Assembly: GCF_029892045.1 (NCBI RefSeq)
Contig: NZ_CP120368.1
Coordinates: 618,001-682,000 of the forward strand
Direction: 5' to 3'
Origin: Sinorhizobium numidicum
Lineage (GTDB): Bacteria; Pseudomonadota; Alphaproteobacteria; Rhizobiales; Rhizobiaceae
Length of the DNA: 64,000 nucleotides
The position numbers and the translations under genes were made by a program. Under the pieces are notes generated by a model. The model did not search any database. It had not been told where the DNA came from and saw only the letters and a list, made by a program, of their open reading frames with translations. Positions 17,353 through 25,823 of the stretch are shown here, piece after piece (within the stretch, counting starts at the first letter, position 1; each line of letters begins with the position of its first letter).

Positions 17353-18411
17353 ATGACCGTCGATTTTGATGCCTATCGTTACTATCCCTCCCTGCGCACG
17401 CGGCTTTGGGAAATGCGTGGCTATAAGGAACTTGGCGAACCGGAAAAAGATAAGCTTCTGCCGATTATTGTGCTGGCGAGCCACGGCCGGACAAAGGGCA
17501 TTGCAGACGTAGGCGCAAAAGTCGAAGAAGTCTTGGAAGGTCGCCCGAGGATCATCGATCTTGAGCAGAGCCCCATCTACTCTTGCGACGAGTGCGTAGC
17601 CCTCAGCAATCCCGATAAAGGCTTTGCTGCTTGGCGAAAGTTCGTAGGGAGCCAAGCCAACATTGTGCCAACCGCGCTTTTGCCTTCGGATGGCCCTCTG
17701 CGCGACATCGTACGACAGGTAATGCTGCTTGAGCACGTTAGCGGCCAGGTCGTGGTCCGATCGCGGTCTCCTCAGAGCGATCTACCTATCCTGTCAGCGA
17801 TCATGAGCGCCGTAGATGCCGTAGACAATTTGTTGCTGGTCCTCGATTTCGGATACGTCCGATCTCGGGTCAAGGCGCGAACTATCGAAGCAGCAAACGT
17901 GATCAATGCGCTCCGCGAGATTGATGACGCTGCTCGTATCGTCGTGATGGGCTCAAGTTATCCCAGGTCCGCAGCCGCTTACGACGACAGCGCGGCGGTG
18001 TTGGAAATTGAGGAGCGCGCTATGCATGCCGCCTTGGGCGGCGACGCAGTTGCGATCTACGGTGATTTTGCGTCTATCCACCCGGAACCCATGGAGCCCG
18101 TACAGTCGCGCTTTGTTCCCCGAGTAGATTATGCACTGCCCGATGCATGGGTCTTTCGACGGGTCCGGGCCGATCAAGGTGGCTATGAACAGTGCGCTCG
18201 CAGGATCACACAACTCGTGGATTGGGACCCCTCCCTCGTCGAAGCAGGGGTTTGGGGGGCCGAGAAGATCAGCGCGGCAGCTAGAGGCGACCTTACGTCA
18301 ATGAACACGCCCGGCCCATGGATTGCTGCTCGCGTCAATATGCATCTATGGCAGCAAATCCATTATCGAGATGGCGCAGTTACAGTCGAGGACGCCGATA
18401 TCTTTGGTTAG
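17353..18411 (+). CDS. Beta family protein (T4 beta-protein-like)
   Basis: 352 residues. The start YRYYPSLRTRLWEMRGYKEL, then KDKLLPIIVLASHG, and the end PWIAARVNMHLWQQIHYRDG, are the pattern of the 'beta family' (named from a phage T4 protein), whose function is not established. The protein looks like a soluble alpha/beta barrel (repeated strands such as NLLLVLDFGY, ARIVVMGSSYP). Relatives occur next to sce7726-like proteins, as here: the following gene converges and overlaps by 4 bp. I infer a two- or three-gene module with the upstream membrane protein, possibly anti-phage. Confidence 0.75.
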   Translation: MTVDFDAYRYYPSLRTRLWEMRGYKELGEPEKDKLLPIIVLASHGRTKGIADVGAKVEEVLEGRPRIIDLEQSPIYSCDECVALSNPDKGFAAWRKFVGSQANIVPTALLPSDGPLRDIVRQVMLLEHVSGQVVVRSRSPQSDLPILSAIMSAVDAVDNLLLVLDFGYVRSRVKARTIEAANVINALREIDDAARIVVMGSSYPRSAAAYDDSAAVLEIEERAMHAALGGDAVAIYGDFASIHPEPMEPVQSRFVPRVDYALPDAWVFRRVRADQGGYEQCARRITQLVDWDPSLVEAGVWGAEKISAAARGDLTSMNTPGPWIAARVNMHLWQQIHYRDGAVTVEDADIFG

Positions 18412-19178
18412 CCCATTCTGCGAGGCCGTACGGCCAGGGCAAGTGATGCCAGGTCGGCGGCATCGGAAACGTCGGGAGAGCGGCGCTCGATGACAGCGGG
18501 GCGTCCTTCATTCCACGCCGGGCGCCGAAGGAGCGGCAAGGCTGTAAGCGTTCCATGCTGCTTCCGCGCATCGGCGAACTCTTCGAATGGTCGCCGATAG
18601 CGCGTCTTAACCGCCGCCAAGGCGGCGCGACGCACATCAGCTAGCGGAAGCGTGCGAACCCGCGCTTCTAAGGTAAAGCGATCGCGGGCACCATCCGAAT
18701 TGGCAGCAAACTTGCTAGCGAGCCTATACAAGTCATCGGCACGCATTTGAGCGATGGCGGTTTCGATACTCATGCTCCGAAGATGAGGTTTCCGGACCAT
18801 TCTCGCCTTGGGAAGATCAGCCTCGATCTGGTCCACCGCCACCACGCCGACTGCCTCGGGCGTGCATTCGAGGACTTCGTCGAGGTGTCGGGCGCCGGTC
18901 ACGATGACGATCCCTTCGAACGCCTTTTGGTAGGCCTCAAGCTGGCCCATAAGGCGGGAGGTCTTGTCCCCGTCGGACTTGATCTCAAATCCTACCAAAT
19001 GGCCATTTGCCAGCACGATATCAGCTCGGCGAGCCATGAAGGCGACCGGCATTTCGCTGATAACAACGGTGTCGTCGTAAACGCGCCCATCCGCGAACAA
19101 AGCGTCGATGAGGGCCGCTTTGATCTCGGGTTCCCGCAACCTCGCTGTGGCAGAAATTGAATTGGTGCCGTTGTCCAT
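18408..19178 (-). CDS. sce7726 family protein, PD-(D/E)XK nuclease-like
   Basis: 256 residues. The N-terminal half has E42, RRADIVLANG (D53) and GFEIKSDGDKTSRLMGQLEA (E65-x-K67), which fits a PD-(D/E)XK nuclease core. The sequence matches what I recall of the sce7726 family. The C-terminal half is helical with no motif I know. It converges on the beta-family gene with a 4-bp stop overlap, a layout that keeps the two linked but independently expressed. A DNA-cutting role is inferred from the motif. Confidence 0.75.
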   Translation of the reverse strand: MDNGTNSISATARLREPEIKAALIDALFADGRVYDDTVVISEMPVAFMARRADIVLANGHLVGFEIKSDGDKTSRLMGQLEAYQKAFEGIVIVTGARHLDEVLECTPEAVGVVAVDQIEADLPKARMVRKPHLRSMSIETAIAQMRADDLYRLASKFAANSDGARDRFTLEARVRTLPLADVRRAALAAVKTRYRRPFEEFADARKQHGTLTALPLLRRPAWNEGRPAVIERRSPDVSDAADLASLALAVRPRRMG

Positions 19179-19274
19179 GCCGGTGTCCCTACACCTTTTG
19201 TGGCGCGCTCCGAAGCAAATTCTCTTACCGCAACACTTTCGAGACCGTTATCGGCGAATTGCCAGATTTAACGA

Positions 19275-19742
19275 TCAATGCTGACCACGGACTATGTCGT
19301 CATCGGTCAACCCCATTGCAATGATAGCCAGGGCCCTGTCCCGAGCTCGATACGCAGTGGGGCGGCTCCATCCTCTTCGCTCGATAGCCTGACCAAAGGT
19401 CATCCCCTTTGTCAACCTGGCACGCACCCAATGCTTGAGCACGCGCGCCGGGCCGGACTGATCCGCGAGATACCTCGCCTGCCACCACAGCGCCCGCTCA
19501 AGCTGCGAGACGCGGGCGGGCGGTATTGCCCGCCGCATCGGCCAGGCTTCGAGATCGGGAATGGGAGGCCACCCTTCGAAGTCCCGGTCGGTCAAGATCA
19601 TCGCGAGGTCCGGCATCGCGGAGCGGACGCGCGCCGGGCCTATGGGACCGGCGCTGCGATTGGCCCACCGTACTGCTTCGAGCAACTCATCGCCAACCAG
19701 CTTAGGCGTCCACATGCCATAATCGATATCATGAACCGGCAA
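19275..19742 (-). CDS. Phage-type hypothetical protein (possibly DUF6362-like)
   Basis: 155 residues. It has a W-x-P-x-x-V-x-x-x-L start (MWTPKLVGDELLEAVRWANR), conserved tryptophans and a C-terminal sigma-like or helix-turn-helix region (MTFGQAIERRGWSRPTAYRA, then LAIIAMGLTDDD). This is the look of DUF6362-type proteins of alphaproteobacterial prophages. The start is TTG 19742 with GAGGA seven bases upstream; ATG 19715 is the alternative. It probably binds DNA. Function unknown. Confidence 0.6.
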   Translation of the reverse strand: MPVHDIDYGMWTPKLVGDELLEAVRWANRSAGPIGPARVRSAMPDLAMILTDRDFEGWPPIPDLEAWPMRRAIPPARVSQLERALWWQARYLADQSGPARVLKHWVRARLTKGMTFGQAIERRGWSRPTAYRARDRALAIIAMGLTDDDIVRGQH

Positions 19743-19812
19743 GATCGTCCTCTGATGAAAATTGAAGCGTGACAGATCGATGTCACGCTAAGTCACGGTC
19801 GGAGCAATTTTG

Positions 19813-20148
19813 TTACGATGAAGTGTCACGCTCAAACGGCTGCGGTGGTCCTCGCGAGAGCTTCAATTCAACCGGAGCTCCAGGTCCCTGGCGACGCACC
19901 ATCAGGTAGCCAAGTGCGCCCAAGCGATCGAGGCAATGCGAAGCCGTCGGCGCCGTTGTTCCGGCGGTGGCGGCGATCTCCGTCAATCTTGCCCGGTAGC
20001 TACCCCGCTTTGAGTGCGCAGCGACAGCGTGAGCGATGCGAAAGGCCGCGTTAGTCACCGAAGGATCGCGCCGCACACGCTCAAGCCACAAATCGGGGGG
20101 CAGGACCTCTTTCGCACCCGCAACAGCGGCGGCAACGACAGCGCTCAT
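19813..20148 (-). CDS. Winged helix-turn-helix DNA-binding protein
   Basis: 111 residues, start ATG 20148 with AAAGGA upstream (the open frame reaches 20226). The centre holds a helix-turn-helix of the MarR/replication-initiator kind (YRARLTEIAATAGTTAPTAS, then HCLDRLGALGYLMVRRQGPG). The N-terminus LPPDLWLERVRRDPSVTNAA looks like that of phage replication or regulatory proteins. It may be a regulator of the element. Confidence 0.65.
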   Translation of the reverse strand: MSAVVAAAVAGAKEVLPPDLWLERVRRDPSVTNAAFRIAHAVAAHSKRGSYRARLTEIAATAGTTAPTASHCLDRLGALGYLMVRRQGPGAPVELKLSRGPPQPFERDTSS

Positions 20149-20512
20149 GGGCGATCCTTTCTCTTGTTTGGAGATTATTCGATGAGACCGGAAATATGTC
20201 GCTGAACTCACCACAATGCTAGGCATTTATCGAATTTTATGCGGCCAGAACCCAACCCAACCGCGTTTTTGAGAAGTTGAAAAACACTCAAAAGTCGGGG
20301 GGCCGCGCTCCCGCGCCCTATAGGGAGCCGAAAAGGTACCTGTTGCCGCAAGCGCCGATCTGATCTCACCCGGATCGAAATTGTCAGATGTTCGAAGATT
20401 AACTTGTGGACAAATGCAGATGCATTCGAACGGAGAAGCCGTCTGACTTTCCTCAACCCAGCGGCCAATAGATCATCGCGAGATCGACAACAGAAACGGT
20501 AGTAACCCGCTG

Positions 20513-21118
20513 ATGATGCCTGACGTAAAATGGCTTGATGCCCTTAAACTGCCGACCAAGATCATGGGCGGCTTGTTCGCCTTCTTCGTGATTGCGCTGG
20601 TTTTCCACTGGTTTGGCTTTGTCAATCTCACAGATTTTGGTGCGGTGGTCTTCTCAGCGTTCGTTCTCGCCGCCCTATTGTTCGGCTGCCTTTTTCTGTT
20701 TTCTGCTGGGGATGTCGTTCGACTTTGGCTCGCTGAGCGATCCGATCGCAGGCGACAAGAGAGCGCCGCCTCTGCTGCGAAAGCCGAGGAGATCGCCAAG
20801 GCCGATGCTGCCAAGAAACGCATCTTGGACAACTTGGATCATCTGACGAGCAAAGAACTGCAATATCTCGCGACCGCACTGAGAAAAGGCGAACGCTCCT
20901 TTTTGGCATATGTTCACGATGGTGATATCGCGAATATGCTGATGAAGCATTTGATAGGGACACCCGGCGGGGAGCACCATCAAGACTACTATCCCTTCAC
21001 CATTACGGATTTCGTCTGGGAGGAGCTCCTCAATCGCAAGGAAGAGTTTCTCGCGCGAAACGACAAAAACGAGCAGCTACAACGAAACATTCGTCGTGGG
21101 CCGGGCGGTCGCCGGTAA
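20513..21118 (+). CDS. SieB-like superinfection exclusion protein
   Basis: 201 residues. The N-terminus WLDALKLPTKIMGGLFAFFV, then two transmembrane segments (about 17-40 and 44-67), a charged linker, and a soluble domain with LTSKELQYLATALRKGERSF and YYPFTITDFVWEELLN, fit the superinfection exclusion protein B family of prophages. SieB stops lytic growth of related phages in lysogens. It stands alone on the plus strand between leftward phage genes, as expected for a gene expressed in the integrated state. About 280 bp upstream hold no gene. Confidence 0.8.
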   Translation: MMPDVKWLDALKLPTKIMGGLFAFFVIALVFHWFGFVNLTDFGAVVFSAFVLAALLFGCLFLFSAGDVVRLWLAERSDRRRQESAASAAKAEEIAKADAAKKRILDNLDHLTSKELQYLATALRKGERSFLAYVHDGDIANMLMKHLIGTPGGEHHQDYYPFTITDFVWEELLNRKEEFLARNDKNEQLQRNIRRGPGGRR

Positions 21119-21138
21119 GATGCAGCCCTTTGCTGCTT

Positions 21139-21525
21139 TCATCGTTCGAACCGAACAACATTATTCTGCGAACTGTCGAGCGAGCTCCTCTCTTTCCGGA
21201 CACGTAACCGGGCAACAATGTCGCCGTGGCTTGCTCCTTCCTCGATCAGCTTGAGGGCTTCCGCTTCTCGACCGCGAACGGCGGGGTCCGACAGGATCAG
21301 GCGGGCGAGCCGGAGGGCCGCGAGCGCTCCTTCCTCAAATGCCGTGCCGTAGACCATTGCTGCGGCGGCTTCGCCCTCAAGCAGGCCAAGACGCTGCGCC
21401 GCATCGTAGACACCGCGCTGCATCCACGGTCGCCGCGCCTGCTCAGTGACGAGGCGGGACGCATCTGCCCCGCCTCGCCGAATGAGACTGTCGATGATCA
21501 AATCGAACAAGCGATCTGTAGCCAT
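21139..21525 (-). CDS. Hypothetical protein after the tape-measure gene
   Basis: 128 residues, starting at the last base of the tape-measure stop (TGATG overlap), so it is the last gene of the leftward operon. It is helical and soluble (WMQRGVYDAAQRLGLLEGEA, ALKLIEEGASHGDIVARLRV), with a possible helix-turn-helix near the end (ASHGDIVARLRVRKERSSL). I do not recognise it. Confidence 0.6.
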   Translation of the reverse strand: MATDRLFDLIIDSLIRRGGADASRLVTEQARRPWMQRGVYDAAQRLGLLEGEAAAAMVYGTAFEEGALAALRLARLILSDPAVRGREAEALKLIEEGASHGDIVARLRVRKERSSLDSSQNNVVRFER

Positions 21526-23861
21526 CAGCGCGCCGGAAAGTCAGCGTGCGCGCCCCGGAGGAGACTGTCGATCTCGTCCCTGACCAAATCACGAGCCCGG
21601 CGCGCCGCTTCCATTGGGTCGCTGACACCGTTGATGTTGAATGGTCCGATTGTGATCGGGCCGCTCAATCCGGCTTTACTCGCGGGGGTGATCGTTCCGG
21701 CCGACTTCGGGGTGAAGACTTCTGGCTCCTTCTCGCCGACGAGGAACGACCCGCCCGGCCACACCGGCCCGCCGCGAGCGCGGTGACCGGATACGGCAGG
21801 CTTGGCAGCCGCATTGTCGGTTGCGGGCCCAGGACCCTCGACGCCGCCGGCCCAGGTCGGAAGGTAGCCCCGGACCTTGTTGACGGCGTTGATAGCGGAA
21901 TTTGCGATCGCGGCGCCGATCTGCGCACCGATGCCAGCCGCCCAATCGACCAAGCCGGTGAACACTGACTTGATTGCCTCGATCATCCGCGTCGCTGCAT
22001 CGTGCCCAGCCCGCTCCCATGCGGCCTTTTGATCCTCGGATAGCACCTCCTGCTCGAAGAACGATCCGATCCATCCGGCGAAGTCGCTGATCGCCTGGGA
22101 GGCCTTCCCCCATCCAGACGCGATGGCCTCCCCGACGGGACGAAGCCATTCGAGGTAAGGCTTGGCCGCCTCGATCGCGGGGGCGAACTGCTCACCGAGC
22201 GCACGCGCGACGCCGCTGACCACGGAGGAGGTGCGGTCCCAATACTTCCACAGGAGCGCCCCTGCTCCAGCAACGGCTGCGACGCCGAGCGCGATCAGCC
22301 CCCACGCAGGAGCGGAGATCGTAGCGAGCGCGGCCCCCACGGCCGATAGAGCCCCGCTGATTGCGGAGACGCCGGGGACGGCAAGGGCCATCCCTTTAAG
22401 CGCGTCCACCGCTGCGTTAAGGCCGGTGTACCGAATGCCGCTCATAGCCGCGAGGGACGACTGCAAGGCAACCATCCCCCGAGCGCCGCGTGTTGCTGCG
22501 ATCGCCGCCCGGCCGACGGTGTTGAAGCCGAGGGCCAGCATCGAGAGGGCGCCGCCTCGGCCAATCAAACCGACAAACGTCAACCCGGCGGTCGCGATCT
22601 TGAAGCCGACGACCGCCGCTGTGGCTGCGATCACATTCCTCGTCAGGTCCGGGTGCGCCTGGGCGAAGCTCGTAATCCCATCAACGATCGGTGCGAGCCG
22701 GTCCATCAGATCATTGAGCGCCGGGATCAGGGCCGCACCGATGACGATCTTCAATGCCGACAGGCGATTGTTGAAGACCTGCACCGCGTTCTCAAAAGTC
22801 TTGGACCGGACCGCAAATTCGCGGAAGGACGACCCGGCGAACTTCGCTTGATTATCCACGAGCCCGATGCTCTTGCGCAAAAGATCGATGTTCGTCAGGA
22901 GCGGACCGAGCGCCCTCGCCTCATTGCCGAACAGATCAGACGAAATCGCCGCCTGCGTCTCTTTCGGGAGCTTGCTGATCCGCTCAAGGACATCGATCGT
23001 CGTCGCGACCGCATCCTTCTGCATCGCCTTAGCGACCTTCTTCGCGTTCAGACCGAGCTTCTTAAAGGCGGCATCCTGCCTGTCTGTAGCGCTTTCCCCG
23101 CGAGTTAGCGCCTGCGCCATGTTGCGGAAGGAGGTTGCTGCGACATCAGTCTCCGCACCCGCCGAGATCATCGCGGACGCGAAGGCCGAGACCTGTGTCG
23201 CAGTAAAGCCGAACTGCTTCGACTGCGCGCCGACGCGACGCACAACATCGAGGATTTCAGCGGCCGAGGATGCCTGCGCATTGGACAGGTGGTTCATGCT
23301 GTCCGTGAGCAGGACCGCCTCGTCGATCGTCAGACCGAGGCCGGTCATCAGCTTGGCGATCGCGTCGCCAGCCTGATCGGCGCTGATATCGAAGGCAACG
23401 CCGACCTTGGCGGCAGCCTCCGTGAATTTGATTAGATCGTCCCCGGCGATGCCTGCCTGACCGGCGGCGGCGGCGATCTGCGCCAGGCCGTTGACCGACA
23501 TGGGCACGGTCTTCGACAGGTCCATAAGGGCCTGCTGGAACTCTTTGAACGCCTTCGGGGTCGGAAAATCGACGACCTTTTTGACATCGGCCATCGCGCT
23601 TTCAAAGGCCATCGCTTCGCGCACAGGCCCGGCGATCGCGCCCTTCAAGGCGAAGAAGCCCGCAGCGGCGTCGAACAGGGAGCCGCGCGCGTTATCCAGC
23701 GCGCGATTGTTCCGCTCGATGGCCGCGCCGAGACGCGAGCCGAAGCTGCCGCTCGCAGCCCTATTCAGCCCGAGCAGGCCGCTTGCAGCCTTGCGCGCCG
23801 GGCCGCTGACCTGATCGATCAGGCGAACGACGAGGGATGAAGTGAGAGTGCGACCGGCCAT
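21525..23861 (-). CDS. Phage tail tape-measure protein, TP901 type
   Basis: 778 residues. Tape-measure proteins set tail length and help DNA passage. The TP901-type core is clear: FESAMADVKKVVDFPTPKAF, LAQIAAAAGQAGIAGDDLIK, and ATQVSAFASAMISAGAETDV with MAQALTRGESATDRQDAAFK. A central hydrophobic stretch (about 400-540) and the common C-terminal turn ARGGPVWPGGSFLVGEKEPE follow. It starts at ATG 23861 with AAGGAG upstream. It is the only recognisable virion gene in the element, and its frame is intact over 2.3 kb, which suggests it is still under selection. Confidence 0.92.
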   Translation of the reverse strand: MAGRTLTSSLVVRLIDQVSGPARKAASGLLGLNRAASGSFGSRLGAAIERNNRALDNARGSLFDAAAGFFALKGAIAGPVREAMAFESAMADVKKVVDFPTPKAFKEFQQALMDLSKTVPMSVNGLAQIAAAAGQAGIAGDDLIKFTEAAAKVGVAFDISADQAGDAIAKLMTGLGLTIDEAVLLTDSMNHLSNAQASSAAEILDVVRRVGAQSKQFGFTATQVSAFASAMISAGAETDVAATSFRNMAQALTRGESATDRQDAAFKKLGLNAKKVAKAMQKDAVATTIDVLERISKLPKETQAAISSDLFGNEARALGPLLTNIDLLRKSIGLVDNQAKFAGSSFREFAVRSKTFENAVQVFNNRLSALKIVIGAALIPALNDLMDRLAPIVDGITSFAQAHPDLTRNVIAATAAVVGFKIATAGLTFVGLIGRGGALSMLALGFNTVGRAAIAATRGARGMVALQSSLAAMSGIRYTGLNAAVDALKGMALAVPGVSAISGALSAVGAALATISAPAWGLIALGVAAVAGAGALLWKYWDRTSSVVSGVARALGEQFAPAIEAAKPYLEWLRPVGEAIASGWGKASQAISDFAGWIGSFFEQEVLSEDQKAAWERAGHDAATRMIEAIKSVFTGLVDWAAGIGAQIGAAIANSAINAVNKVRGYLPTWAGGVEGPGPATDNAAAKPAVSGHRARGGPVWPGGSFLVGEKEPEVFTPKSAGTITPASKAGLSGPITIGPFNINGVSDPMEAARRARDLVRDEIDSLLRGAHADFPAR

Positions 23862-23865
23862 GCCG

Positions 23866-24137
23866 TCAGCTCCTTATTGCTTTGCCGATCCGCTGCGCCT
23901 GCGCGTGCATACGCAGGAGCAGGCTGATCGGTGTTTTGCGGCATTCGGGGAAAGGCGTGTGCAGAAGGTGGGCGACCTCAGCGACTATCCTGTCGCCGCG
24001 ATCGCGCCACAGCAACACGACCGAGATCAGCCCACCGACGCCGCCGCGCGCAAAATTGCGCGTGCTGCGTCTTCTGCAAGAAGCGTGTGCTGATCGAGGA
24101 ACCGGCCGATGTCGGCGATCGTTTGCGGGGTCAGCAT
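23866..24137 (-). CDS. Possible tail-assembly chaperone made by -1 frameshifting
   Basis: A short frame starts at ATG 24137 (LTPQTIADIGRFLDQHTLLA) and stops at 24027 after 36 residues. The -1 frame across the same region is open and reads on as GLISVVLLWRDRGDRIVAEV, AHLLHTPFPECRKTPISLLL to a stop at 23866, 5 bp before the tape-measure start. Overlapping frames joined by -1 frameshift directly before the tape-measure gene are the hallmark of tail-assembly chaperones. The product would be about 90 residues, shorter than usual, and no classic slippery heptamer is seen, so the two frames could be separate genes. Confidence 0.4.
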
Positions 24138-24140
24138 GGC

Positions 24141-25151
24141 TCAACCTCCCATCACGAGGGCATTGTCGAGGCCAATGTCGTGACGCGACCGCCAAGCGGG
24201 CGACGTTTCGACGACCTCAAGGACGGCGCGCGGATCAGCGTCGGCGCGGCGCGGGATCACCTGGCCGATCGCGGCGGCGGCAGTGATCGTCGTCTCTTCC
24301 AGCCGCTCGGCCGCGAGGCGGTCGGCGGCGAGCTTCCCGAGTGCGGCGTCGCGCTCGTCGTCGCTCATTGCGTTTTCTGGCTCGATCGTGCCAGCTAGGG
24401 CAAGTGCCTGCTCGGTGATGACATCCCGCATCGCCCAAACCAGTGTCTCCGCAATGCGCGGCCCGGCCTTGGAATTGACGAAACCGAGTGCCCGGTCGAG
24501 CCTGATCGGCGACACCTCGCGGGCGGTGAAGCTGATCGAGGGGCGGCCCCTCTCGGCGATCGCGTCGATCTCGCGGACGATAGACTTGCGAACGTCCGCA
24601 AGCGGGAGCGGCGCATATTCGACCGCAGCAAGCCGCTCTTCGATTTCGGCGATCTCTTCCCGAACGCGCTCAACATCCTTCAGGAAGTCGCTCGTCTTCA
24701 GCTTCGCGGCGGGCGCGTCTTCGAGCCTGGCCTTGGCCCGCATAGCTTCATTGAGCCACTGCACGGTAGCATCAACGACGGCGAACGCCTGAAACGCTTC
24801 TGACGCCCGGTCGAGGCGAGGCTTGAGCCGTTCCGCGATGTCGAGCTCGGCCTTTGCGAGGAGCGGCGTGACGAGGTCTTCGTCAGTCGCGCCGGAGATC
24901 AGTGCACGCAGCTTGTCGGTCGGATAGTTCGCAAGGTTGACCGTGCCCGTCCGAATGCGCTGTCCGGCATTCCGGGCATCGCGTTCGATGGCATCCCTAC
25001 GCGCCCATCCGGCTTCGAGGTCGTTGTTTGCCGCCTTCACGGCGGCAGCGGCGGCGTCCCGCGCCTCGTCGAGCGCGATTGCTTTTGCGCGCGCCTTCTT
25101 CGGCAGGAAATTAATATGAACGTCGGAAAATACGGGCAATCGAGCCTCCAT
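24141..25151 (-). CDS. Hypothetical helical phage-operon protein
   Basis: 336 residues, Ala/Glu/Arg-rich and strongly helical, with probable coiled coil at about 20-65 (KKARAKAIALDEARDAAAAA) and 150-185 (FLKDVERVREEIAEIEERLA). There is no signal peptide or membrane segment. It ends 3 bp before the next start, so it belongs to the leftward operon. Position before the chaperone-like frames and tape measure suggests a structural or scaffold role, but I recognise no family. Confidence 0.65.
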   Translation of the reverse strand: MEARLPVFSDVHINFLPKKARAKAIALDEARDAAAAAVKAANNDLEAGWARRDAIERDARNAGQRIRTGTVNLANYPTDKLRALISGATDEDLVTPLLAKAELDIAERLKPRLDRASEAFQAFAVVDATVQWLNEAMRAKARLEDAPAAKLKTSDFLKDVERVREEIAEIEERLAAVEYAPLPLADVRKSIVREIDAIAERGRPSISFTAREVSPIRLDRALGFVNSKAGPRIAETLVWAMRDVITEQALALAGTIEPENAMSDDERDAALGKLAADRLAAERLEETTITAAAAIGQVIPRRADADPRAVLEVVETSPAWRSRHDIGLDNALVMGG

Positions 25152-25246
25152 CTGAGATAATTGAGCAAATATTACCGTTCAGATGGACGCCGCTCTACGA
25201 ATGAAATCTGCACAAATCTGCAAATCGGCAAAGCAACGGCCGGAGA

Positions 25247-25573
25247 TTATCTCCGGCCACGTAAGTTGATTGCGTCGAGATAGTACCTTCCCCCTATTCG
25301 GACGCCGGACCCTCCCGCCTTGATCTTTCTGACGACCGTACCCGGATCAGTGCGCACTATGACGGCGGCTTCTTTCGGAGCGAGCCAGCGGCGCGAGCCG
25401 TCGGGAAGTCGCTCATCAAGATCGACGGTCGTCGGGTCGATCGGGCCCAGTTCGGGTAGAAGGTCGAGCTGCTTGGGCGCGGCGGCGTCGCCGCCCGCCC
25501 TACGCGCGAGTTCGGCGAGGGCAGCGGTGGCAAGCTCCGCGAGATCGGCTGTCGGTAAAGCTTCGAGTTCAGA
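25247..25573 (-). CDS. Small protein with excisionase-type helix-turn-helix
   Basis: 108 residues, start ATG 25573, overlapping the previous stop by 5 bp. The N-terminus is Ala/Leu-rich and acidic. The C-terminus (RRWLAPKEAAVIVRTDPGTV followed by GVRIGGRYYLDAINLRGR) is a MerR/excisionase-like winged helix. It could be a small terminase-like or recombination directionality protein of the element. Confidence 0.6.
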   Translation of the reverse strand, partial: SELEALPTADLAELATAALAELARRAGGDAAAPKQLDLLPELGPIDPTTVDLDERLPDGSRRWLAPKEAAVIVRTDPGTVVRKIKAGGSGVRIGGRYYLDAINLRGRR

Positions 25574-25823
25574 CTGCATGGCGGACCTCGAAAATCTTGT
25601 GCGAGCCATCGAACCGCGACCGGATCACACCCGTCGCTTCGACTTCTCGAACGAGGTCGCGAACGTCGTGCCTGCCGATGCGCAGGCGCTCGGCGAGCGC
25701 CCGCGACCCGATACGGGCGTGTCCTTCCGCGCCGATTTCGCTCAATATTTCGAAGCCGACCTGTAACGCGCGAAGGGAGATGCCGGACGCGATCAGAGCT
25801 TCCGCGATTTGCCGCTTCGTCAT
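25569..25823 (-). CDS. Winged helix-turn-helix protein
   Basis: 84 residues, start ATG 25823 with CGGAGGG upstream and an ATGA overlap with the preceding stop. The sequence (IGSRALAERLRIGRHDVRDL, VREVEATGVIRSRFDG) is a compact winged helix domain of the MarR/Rrf2 type with no other domain. Probably a regulator or DNA-binding subunit used by the element. Confidence 0.6.
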   Translation of the reverse strand: MTKRQIAEALIASGISLRALQVGFEILSEIGAEGHARIGSRALAERLRIGRHDVRDLVREVEATGVIRSRFDGSHKIFEVRHAV

